A stretch of 20,703 bases of DNA from Proteobacteria bacterium UBA3588. Its GTDB lineage: Bacteria; Pseudomonadota; Gammaproteobacteria; Thiohalomonadales; Thiohalomonadaceae. How positions within the stretch are numbered: the stretch's first letter is position 1; the number at the start of each line of letters is the position of its first letter. Of the stretch, positions 1 to 6,522 are shown one piece after another. The stretch covers positions 1-20,703 of the forward strand of contig DFMR01000082.1 in assembly GCA_002376325.1 (NCBI GenBank), read 5' to 3'. The notes under the pieces were generated by a model that saw only the letters and a list, made by a program, of their open reading frames with translations, was not told the origin of the DNA and searched no databases. The translations under genes and the position numbers were made by a program.

Positions 1-723
1 CAGCAACGCCCGGCTGCCTGCCTCGGTTTCGTCGGCGGCGACGAGTGCGGCCTTATCGCGGCAGGAACGCTCAATCGCATAGGCCAGCGCTGCCGCGTCG
101 CGAGCCAATATCCGTGACATATTCTGTTCGAGCCAGGCGAAGAATTCCGGGTCGTTGATGATGCCGTACTTGATAATTTCGGCAATACCGGCTTTCAGCT
201 GCCGCTCGTCCAGGGTCATCAAGGTGTCGGTATCGGCTATCACGCAGCGCGGCTGGTGGAATGCGCCGATCATGTTCTTGCCGAGTGGGTGGTTTACACC
301 GGTCTTACCGCCGACCGAGGAATCGACCTGCGATAACAGCGTCGTTGGGATCTGAATAAACGGTACCCCGCGCTGATAGCAGGCTGCGGCAAAGCCGGTC
401 ATATCACCGACCACGCCTCCGCCCAGGGCCACCAGGGTGCATTGGCGATCAAAACGATGGGTCAACAGCCCGTCGAAAATCGTATTGACCACCTCAAGCG
501 TCTTGTACTGCTCACCGTCCGGCAGGATCACCGCCTCGGTGCGATAGCCGTGAAAAGAGGCTAGCGTACGCTCCAAATATAGCGGGGCCACAGTCTCATT
601 GCTGACCACCATCACCTGGGTGCCCCCAATATAGGGGACAACCAAGTCCGATCGTCCCAGCAGAGCCGGGCCGATATAGATGGGGTAACTGCGCGCCCCA
701 AGGTCGACGTGCAAGATCTTCAT
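1..723 (-). CDS. aroB: 3-dehydroquinate synthase, N-terminal 241 residues (cut by window edge)
   Basis: AroB converts DAHP to 3-dehydroquinate, the second step of the shikimate pathway, in the cytoplasm with NAD and a divalent metal. The reverse strand from the ATG at 723 stays open to base 1, giving 241 codons of a protein that is usually about 360 aa. The N-terminus reads MKILHVDLGARSYPIYIG. Further on come the family's nucleotide-binding glycine stretch (VALGGGVVGDMTGF), the substrate/NAD segment (PTTLLSQVDSSVGGKTGVN) followed by GKNMIGAFHQP, and the metal-ligand region LKAGIAEIIKYG. The C-terminal helical domain with the metal-binding histidines lies outside the window. It follows aroK after 60 bp and is the last visible gene of the pil-aro operon. 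No clear Shine-Dalgarno sequence precedes the ATG. Identification is very secure. Confidence 0.97.
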   Translation of the reverse strand, partial: MKILHVDLGARSYPIYIGPALLGRSDLVVPYIGGTQVMVVSNETVAPLYLERTLASFHGYRTEAVILPDGEQYKTLEVVNTIFDGLLTHRFDRQCTLVALGGGVVGDMTGFAAACYQRGVPFIQIPTTLLSQVDSSVGGKTGVNHPLGKNMIGAFHQPRCVIADTDTLMTLDERQLKAGIAEIIKYGIINDPEFFAWLEQNMSRILARDAAALAYAIERSCRDKAALVAADETEAGSRALL

Positions 724-783
724 GTGACTTGAAAGGTGGCGATGCGAACAGGGAAGTTACTATAACCCATCGCCTCTACGGCG

Positions 784-1314
784 TCATGTACCGGCAGCAT
801 TCTCGTCCAGCCGAATCATGATCTCCTTAACCACGCTGCGTACCGAACGGTCATCCGTGTAGAGGATCATGTCCGCGACCTGACGGTACAACGGATCGCG
901 CGCCCGCATCAGCTCTTCCAGCTTGGCGCGCGGATCGGCGGTCTGCAGCAGCGGCCGATTACGGTCATGGGCGGTACGCTTGAGCAGTTGATCGAGGGAG
1001 GCATACAGATAGATCACAGTACCGCGCTCCCTGAGAAAGCGTCGGTTATCTTCCGCCAGCACGGCGCCGCCACCGGTAGCCAACACCAGATTTTCCTCCC
1101 GGCTCAGCGCATCGATGACATCCCGTTCGCGCCGGCGAAATCCTTCTTCACCCTCGATATCGAAGATCAACGGAATGCTGGCGCCGGTCCGGCGCACGAT
1201 CTCGTGATCGCTATCCTTGAATTCCTTGTGAAGGATATTGGCGAGTTGACGGCCAATGGTGGTCTTGCCGGCCCCCATGGGGCCGACAAGAAAAATATTC
1301 GTACCGTTAACCAT
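784..1314 (-). CDS. aroK: shikimate kinase
   Basis: AroK phosphorylates shikimate to shikimate 3-phosphate using ATP. The protein is 176 aa, normal for the family. It starts MVNGTNIFLVGPMGAGKTT, with a Walker A P-loop at residues 11-18 (Lys17). The shikimate-contacting acidic pair is seen in KDSDHE (Asp34, Asp36), an arginine follows in EEGFRRRE (about residue 60), and the GGG loop of the family is at 81-83. The LID segment NRPLLQ carries Arg120. The gene begins 21 nt after the pilQ stop and precedes aroB by 60 nt, the usual pilQ-aroK-aroB order. It is probably co-transcribed from the pilM promoter, since no separate promoter was evident in the gap. The ATG at 1314 has only a poor ribosome-binding site. 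Confidence 0.97.
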   Translation of the reverse strand: MVNGTNIFLVGPMGAGKTTIGRQLANILHKEFKDSDHEIVRRTGASIPLIFDIEGEEGFRRRERDVIDALSREENLVLATGGGAVLAEDNRRFLRERGTVIYLYASLDQLLKRTAHDRNRPLLQTADPRAKLEELMRARDPLYRQVADMILYTDDRSVRSVVKEIMIRLDENAAGT

Positions 1315-1335
1315 CGATAGGATAAATTGCCGCCA

Positions 1336-3447
1336 TCACTGCAACGTGGCGCTATCCTTCATTATCTTCGGCGTTACAAAGATAAGAAGCTCTGACTTCT
1401 GGTTCGTATTGTAGTTGCTGCGGAACAGCGCACCGATGATCGGCAGGTCGCCAAAAAACGGGATACGATTGCTCTGGTGCTGCTTGTTCTGCTCGTAAAT
1501 CCCGCCCAGCACGACAGTCTCACCATTGTTGACCAAAACCTGGGTCGAGACCTTCTGGGTATTGATCGGCGGTTGCCCCAACACGGCATTCGCATAATCG
1601 GGACTATCCTTGTTGACCGTCAGATCCATCACGATACTGTCGGCAGGCGTGATCTGCGGCGTAACCTCAAGGCTCAACACCGCCTTCTTGAACGTTACGC
1701 TGGTGGCGCCCGACGATGTCGACTGTTGGTAAGGAATTTCCACACCCGATTCGATGGTGGCCTGTTTCTGGTTGGCAGTTACCACGCGAGGGCTCGATAT
1801 CACCTCCGTCTGTCCTTCCGCCTGCGCCGCCGACAGCTCCAACTCGACCAAGGTACCCAGCGGCAGACGAGAAATTGCCAAGCCAATCGATCCCGCTGTC
1901 GACGCCATATTGGTGACCGGCAAATTAACATTCCAGCGATCCGGGGACGTTACGGTCTGGCCGTTAATAACTTGGGTCGTGGCATTCAGGTTTCCCGACG
2001 TTATAGCACTGTTCGCCTGCTTCGTGACACCAAATCGAACGCCTAGCTCCTTGCTGAAATTGTCAGTCGCCAATACCACACGCGTTTCTATCATCACCTG
2101 GCGCACCGGTATGTCCAGCTCTGCAACCAGCTTGCGCACCGCCGCTATATTCTCGTCGGTGTCTTTGATCAGCAGTATATTGGTACGCTCGTCGACACTA
2201 ACGGAGCCGCGCGCCGACAACAGCGAGTTTGCCTTGTTTTTCAATAAGGCTGCAATGTCCGTCGCCTTGGCGTAGTTGACCTGAATACTTTCGCTATCGA
2301 GAGGCGCCAGTGCACTCAACTGTTCTTTCGCCTGAAGCTCGAGTTTCTCCCGCGCGGCAATCTCCTCCGCCGGAGCCACCATAATCACATTACCCATGCG
2401 GCGCATACCGAGACCGCGCGCCTTGAGAATAATATCCAGCGCCTCGTCCCACGGAACGTCCTTTAGACGCAAGGTAATGTTGCCCTTCACACTGTCGCTG
2501 GTAACGAGATTAAGGCCGGTAAAATCCGCCAGCAACTGAAGTACCGATCGCACTTCGATATTTTGGAAATTCAGCGATAACTTCTGGCCGGTGTACTTTG
2601 GCTTCTTCGCCGCTCCCTCCGCCTTCGGCTTGGGTTTCACCTCGATGGTCAACGTATCGCCGGTTTGGTATGAGAGACTTTCCGCGCCGGCTGCGGTAGC
2701 GATCTCCATGCGCACGCCATCCCCATGGCTATAGGTGTCGATGGTATTTACCGGGGTGGCAAAATCCACGACATTCAACCGGCGTTGCAGCTTCTTCGGA
2801 ACCGACGCGGGAGTGAAATTGACAATGATTTTTTGCTGCCCACGATTCGAAATATCCGCAACCATGGAGGAGTTCGACAGCGAAATGATCACGCGGCCCG
2901 TGCCGGTTTCACCACGACGAAAATCAACATTGGTAATTTGATTACCCGTTGCCGCCGCTTCGTGCGAACTGGCAATCGGCGCGGTCGATTGGATTTGCGA
3001 TGACGCAGCGCCGATAACGAGAACGACATCGTTCTTTTCGCGCTTAATCACAAAGGGAGCCATATGCACCATATTGAATACTACGCGCGTACGGCCTCCG
3101 GCAGCGACCGTTTGAATGCTGCGGGCCGGGCCCAAGCCAACCGTCTGATGTCGCGGCACACTGCCCAATTGCGTATCAGGTAAGTCCACCACAAGGCGCG
3201 CCGGATTATCGATAGTAAACGTGCCGGGCATGGGAGCGGTTCCTGACAGGTGCATACGCACCTGCACGCTGTCACCCGACAGCGGAGCAAAGGTAATATT
3301 TTCCAGCGTACCCACTGCATAGATTGGCGCACTCAGCAATCCAAGCAGCAGCGCGGCACAGGCTAGATAGGTCTTCCGCATGCCCCGTCGGGTGCCTGCC
3401 ATGCGTTCCACGTCGCTCTTTGCCGAATAGTGATAGTTGTAATTCAT
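1336..3447 (-). CDS. pilQ: type IV pilus outer-membrane secretin PilQ
   Basis: PilQ forms the multimeric outer-membrane gate through which the type IV pilus passes. I chose the ATG at 3447 (703 aa) because a GGGGA ribosome-binding site lies 9 nt upstream; longer readings would run into pilP. The n-region is long, and the signal segment MRKTYLACAALLLGLLSAPIYA ends near residue 43. Two AMIN-type peptidoglycan-binding regions follow (about 48-150 and 170-215). An STN/N0-like domain covers about 288-360 (LSLNFQNIEVRSVLQLLADF). An N1-like region comes next, then the secretin core (VVTANQKQATIESGVEIPY). The C-terminus carries the family signature (PFFGDLPIIGALFRS, then LLIFVTPKIM). It is the last pil gene of the operon and is followed by aroK. 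Signal cleavage and the exact start are inferred; function is secure. Confidence 0.95.
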   Translation of the reverse strand: MNYNYHYSAKSDVERMAGTRRGMRKTYLACAALLLGLLSAPIYAVGTLENITFAPLSGDSVQVRMHLSGTAPMPGTFTIDNPARLVVDLPDTQLGSVPRHQTVGLGPARSIQTVAAGGRTRVVFNMVHMAPFVIKREKNDVVLVIGAASSQIQSTAPIASSHEAAATGNQITNVDFRRGETGTGRVIISLSNSSMVADISNRGQQKIIVNFTPASVPKKLQRRLNVVDFATPVNTIDTYSHGDGVRMEIATAAGAESLSYQTGDTLTIEVKPKPKAEGAAKKPKYTGQKLSLNFQNIEVRSVLQLLADFTGLNLVTSDSVKGNITLRLKDVPWDEALDIILKARGLGMRRMGNVIMVAPAEEIAAREKLELQAKEQLSALAPLDSESIQVNYAKATDIAALLKNKANSLLSARGSVSVDERTNILLIKDTDENIAAVRKLVAELDIPVRQVMIETRVVLATDNFSKELGVRFGVTKQANSAITSGNLNATTQVINGQTVTSPDRWNVNLPVTNMASTAGSIGLAISRLPLGTLVELELSAAQAEGQTEVISSPRVVTANQKQATIESGVEIPYQQSTSSGATSVTFKKAVLSLEVTPQITPADSIVMDLTVNKDSPDYANAVLGQPPINTQKVSTQVLVNNGETVVLGGIYEQNKQHQSNRIPFFGDLPIIGALFRSNYNTNQKSELLIFVTPKIMKDSATLQ

Positions 3448-3466
3448 TTTCAGCATTCCCCGTAGG

Positions 3467-4057
3467 CTATTCCGTGAGGGCCAACTTCGCATTCCGCTCA
3501 ACCCAACCACCCATTCCATTCGGAACGAGTTCGCGGATGTCGATCTGGCCATCGGTAATCCTGGTCACTCGTCCGTAGTTTTGGCCCATGTAATTTCCGA
3601 CCTGGATTCGATAGACGAATCCGTCGGGCGCCGTGATGATGGCCCACACCGTTTTATCCTTTTCCAGCAATCCAACGTATTTCAGCGCATCTAAAGGAAA
3701 CGCCTCGAGCGGCTCCTTATTGCGTGTTTCGTTAGGCCGCGGCCCGCCCTTACCGCTACCGGCCACAATCGAAGCCTCTGCCTTGCTGGGCGCGAAGGGA
3801 TCGCGCAGATGATTGGGCTGATACGCAAACGACTCATAACTCTTGAATTCAGGCAGCGGCGCAATATGCCCCGCCTTGCGCGCCTTTACCGCATTGACGT
3901 AAGCGACAAGATCATTTTGATTTTTGGCCGCACAACCGCCTAACGTGGACAGAAACGCTGTCAGCACAACTAAGGCAAGGACTTTGCGCTTAGCGTATTT
4001 CTGCGCAAACCGCACAACATTTTGTTCTGTATCGAACGACATCGATGAGATTCCCAT
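3467..4057 (-). CDS. pilP: type IV pilus inner-membrane lipoprotein PilP
   Basis: PilP links the PilN/PilO inner-membrane complex to the periplasmic domains of the secretin PilQ. The 196-aa protein starts at the ATG at 4057, 10 nt after the pilO stop, with a short GGAC ribosome-binding site. A second ATG at 4042 (MSFDTEQ) is a plausible alternative. The n-region is unusually long, then comes a hydrophobic stretch ending in a lipobox, LSTLGGC, with the lipidation cysteine at residue 42. The mature part has the PilP pattern: a helical segment, an HLRDPFAP motif linking to the beta domain, and the conserved KYVGLLEKD...WAIITAPDGFVYRIQVGNYMG region (residues listed with a gap). It sits between pilO and pilQ with 10- and 19-nt gaps, consistent with one transcript. 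Length is close to the family norm. Confidence 0.94.
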   Translation of the reverse strand: MGISSMSFDTEQNVVRFAQKYAKRKVLALVVLTAFLSTLGGCAAKNQNDLVAYVNAVKARKAGHIAPLPEFKSYESFAYQPNHLRDPFAPSKAEASIVAGSGKGGPRPNETRNKEPLEAFPLDALKYVGLLEKDKTVWAIITAPDGFVYRIQVGNYMGQNYGRVTRITDGQIDIRELVPNGMGGWVERNAKLALTE

Positions 4058-4067
4058 GTTGCGTCCG

Positions 4068-4709
4068 TTATTTTCGCCGCTTCGCGCCGGCCTTATTCCG
4101 ACGGGCAGCTGCAATTTCTTCTTCGTCCAAATAGCGATACGTCTTTGCGGTCGCTTCCATAACAAGAGAGCTTGACTTGCCCCCATTCTCGACGGATATC
4201 TGGATATTGTGCAATGTGACGATACGCGGCAGCGACACCACACCGCTCACGAACTGACCAAAGTTGTGATACCCACCGGTCACTTTGATTTGGATCGGAA
4301 GTTCCGCATAAAAGTCTTTTGGAATTTCATTGCCTGGCTTGAACAACTCAAAGTGGAGACCGCTGGCAAGACCGGTTTGCGTGATATCGACAAGCAGATC
4401 CGCCACTTCCGTCTTGCTCGGCAACTGCCGCAGCATGGTACCGAACGACTCTTTCATGTCGACCATCTGCTGCTTATACGCATCCAGATTGGCCGCCCGA
4501 GCCTGCTTTGCTTCAAAGGTTTGCTTCAATTGGATTTCTTGTTGCTGAACGCGGGTCAAATCGTTCAACTGATCCTGTGTATCAAACCAATAGCCCGCGC
4601 CCAAAACCAAAACACATAACAACGCGACGACGCCGCCTTTTGCCAGCCGCGGCCAAGTCCCGATGTTATTGATATCGAGCCCTTTTAACTGAGAGAAATC
4701 AAGCTCCAT
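4068..4709 (-). CDS. pilO: type IV pilus inner-membrane alignment protein PilO
   Basis: PilO is a bitopic inner-membrane protein that pairs with PilN and helps connect the cytoplasmic pilus motor to the secretin. The 213-aa protein begins MELDFSQLKGLDINNIG. One transmembrane segment lies at about residues 28-46 (VALLCVLVLGAGYWF), followed by a Gln/Lys-rich coiled coil (about 50-95) and a periplasmic ferredoxin-like domain containing the typical GLASGLHFELFKPG and ELPIQIKVTGGYHNFGQF stretches. The C-terminal tail is strongly basic (ARRNKAGAKRRK). The ATG is 6 nt after the pilN stop, and its ribosome-binding site (GAAGGGAG) is built into the last codons of pilN, which suggests translational coupling. 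Confidence 0.95.
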   Translation of the reverse strand: MELDFSQLKGLDINNIGTWPRLAKGGVVALLCVLVLGAGYWFDTQDQLNDLTRVQQQEIQLKQTFEAKQARAANLDAYKQQMVDMKESFGTMLRQLPSKTEVADLLVDITQTGLASGLHFELFKPGNEIPKDFYAELPIQIKVTGGYHNFGQFVSGVVSLPRIVTLHNIQISVENGGKSSSLVMEATAKTYRYLDEEEIAAARRNKAGAKRRK

Positions 4710-4715
4710 GGCTCG

Positions 4716-5267
4716 TCAGCTCCCTTCTTTCTTGCTCGCTTGAGTGACCCGCAACACGAACGTCCGCGCACGGTCGCCTTTATCTTGCGCCTTGATTACG
4801 TCGAGCACCGGATTATTGAACCACTGCGAATGATCCAGGTTACGCATGAACGACGAGACACGTGCATTCGACTGTGCTATGCCCGCAATCGTCAGGTTGG
4901 TTCCGGATTGTTTGACGCTTGTCAAATAGAGACCGTCGGGCACCGCCTTGGCCAATGATTCAAACAAATGAACCACCGCCGGCCGGTTCTGCTGGAGTTG
5001 TTCGATCACTTTCATGCGCGCCAGCAATTGCTGCTTTTGCTTCTCCAGATCTTCGATCTCTTTAATCTTCGACTCCACGCCGCTGATTTGTTGTTGCAGA
5101 TACTGGTTTCGCGAATTCTGATTCGTGATTAATCCGCCAATATATAGATGAACGTACAGGATGACCATTAGCATCAAGACAGCGGAACCCGCTGCTATGA
5201 AGGTAAATTGCTTGCGCTGCTCTTTGCGCAGCTCCTCACGCCATGGAAGCAGGTTGATGCGCGCCAT
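4716..5267 (-). CDS. pilN: type IV pilus inner-membrane protein PilN
   Basis: PilN anchors cytoplasmic PilM to the inner membrane through its N-terminal tail and pairs with PilO in the periplasm. I start it at the ATG at 5267 (183 aa), which shares one base with the pilM stop (TAATG) and gives the hallmark tail MARINLLPWREELRKEQ; INLLPWR is the PilM-binding motif. One transmembrane segment is at about residues 22-44. It is followed by a long Gln/Lys/Glu-rich coiled coil (about 50-95) and a small alpha/beta domain (GLYLTSVKQSG...). A reading 10 residues longer is possible but lies inside pilM and lacks family support. Identity and start are well supported. Confidence 0.95.
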   Translation of the reverse strand: MARINLLPWREELRKEQRKQFTFIAAGSAVLMLMVILYVHLYIGGLITNQNSRNQYLQQQISGVESKIKEIEDLEKQKQQLLARMKVIEQLQQNRPAVVHLFESLAKAVPDGLYLTSVKQSGTNLTIAGIAQSNARVSSFMRNLDHSQWFNNPVLDVIKAQDKGDRARTFVLRVTQASKKEGS

Positions 5268-6340
5268 TAGTCGAAGCTCCGCAGCGCCAGTCCGCACGCA
5301 ATCATCAGTGCCGGCGCATCGTTACTCAGCACTTGCGCCTTGATGCGGGGCGCAATACTCATATTGGTAAACGGATTTGCGACCATGGTCGGCACACCCA
5401 GCTTGGATTCGATCAATTCGTCCACGCCCGTAATGGATGCCGACCCTCCGGCCAAAACGATCTGATCAACAGAGTTGAACTGACTGGACGAGAAAAAGAA
5501 TTGCAGCGAGCGACTCACCTGTTGGGCCATGGCCTCCTTGAAAGGCTCGAGCACTTCGGGGAGATAGTTGTCGGGCAGGCCGCCCTGGCGCTTGGCCATC
5601 CCCGCTTCCTCGTAGGACAGGCCGTAACGCCGCTGAATCTCTTCAGTCAGCTGCTTGCCGCCGAACACCTGTTCACGGGTATAGATGGTCTTTAAGTCAT
5701 GCAGCACGTTCAGGGTGGTCATGGTGGCACCGATATCGACCACCGCAATCGTCTTGCCGACCCCCCTGTCCGGCATCTGCTCGGCCACCAGAGTAAAGGC
5801 GTTTTCCATCGCATAGGCTTCAACATCAATGACCTTACCGGCCAACCCCGCCAATTCGATGGCGGCCACACGCACCTCGACGTTTTCGCTACGTGAAGCG
5901 GCGAGCAGCACGTCAACACGGGTGGTGTCGCTGTCGGACGGTCCCTGAACCTGAAAATCCAGGTTCACTTCCTCCAGCGGATAGGGAATGTACTGGTCTG
6001 CTTCGAGCTGGATCTGGGTCTCCATTTCATCATCGGAGAGCGATCCCGGCATCGAGATGATTTTCGTGATGACTGCCGACCCGGCGACCGCGGCGGCAGC
6101 ATGCTTGGCTTTCGTACCGGAACGTTTTACGGCGCGTCGGATCGCCTCGCCGACCGCCTCTACGTCGGAAATATTCTTTTCTATCACAGAGTTAGGAGGA
6201 AGAGGCTCCACCGCATAGCTTTCCACACGGTAACGATCGCCGCTCTTGCTCAGCTCAAGCAACTTGACCGCCGTGGTACTGATGTCCAGCCCAAGGAGAG
6301 CAGGCTTACTTCCCTGTAGGAGTTGTGACAGCGAGAGCAT
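5267..6340 (-). CDS. pilM: type IV pilus actin-like ATPase PilM
   Basis: PilM is the cytoplasmic, actin-fold ATP-binding protein of the type IV pilus alignment complex; it binds the N-terminal tail of PilN. The 357-aa length is typical. The N-terminal phosphate-1 region reads LLGLDISTTAVKLLELSK (residues about 15-32), the phosphate-2 region VVDIGATMTTLNVLHD (about 206-221), and the adenosine region IVLAGGSASITGVDEL (about 292-307). The family's SDDEMETQIQLEADQYIPYPL stretch is also present around residues 99-119. The ATG at 6340 has an AAAGGA ribosome-binding site close upstream. It is the first gene of the operon; a sigma70-like promoter lies about 45-75 bp upstream. Confidence 0.96.
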   Translation of the reverse strand: MLSLSQLLQGSKPALLGLDISTTAVKLLELSKSGDRYRVESYAVEPLPPNSVIEKNISDVEAVGEAIRRAVKRSGTKAKHAAAAVAGSAVITKIISMPGSLSDDEMETQIQLEADQYIPYPLEEVNLDFQVQGPSDSDTTRVDVLLAASRSENVEVRVAAIELAGLAGKVIDVEAYAMENAFTLVAEQMPDRGVGKTIAVVDIGATMTTLNVLHDLKTIYTREQVFGGKQLTEEIQRRYGLSYEEAGMAKRQGGLPDNYLPEVLEPFKEAMAQQVSRSLQFFFSSSQFNSVDQIVLAGGSASITGVDELIESKLGVPTMVANPFTNMSIAPRIKAQVLSNDAPALMIACGLALRSFD

Positions 6341-6385
6341 TTTCCTTTATAAACCCCTAGTTAGGAGATATATATGTTTTACAAC

Positions 6386-6414
6386 ATTAAATACCAGTGT
6401 CAACTACAGGTCAA
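6386..6414 (-). promoter_or_regulatory. candidate sigma70 promoter of the pilMNOPQ-aroKB operon
   Basis: On the minus strand, TTGACC (6414-6409) is followed after exactly 17 nt by TTTAAT (6391-6386). Each hexamer differs from consensus at one position. The predicted start is near 6379, giving a leader of about 40 nt before the pilM ribosome-binding site. A second -35-like TTGACA (6403-6398) overlaps the spacer but has no good -10 partner at the right distance. The assignment comes from hexamer match and position only. Confidence 0.6.
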
Positions 6415-6522
6415 CAAATAATTTCACCATTGCCGCCATAGTCCGCACGGAACAAAAGCTTTATACTCTGCGCCTTTATCGCGGCGTGTTGAACCAGTTC
6501 GCAAAGCCGCCGACTAACCCAT

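Noticed and set aside
6433..6467. mrcA promoter with TATACT at 6462-6467
   Set aside because: The -10 is reasonable, but no acceptable -35 lies at 16-18 nt, so it was not listed as a feature.
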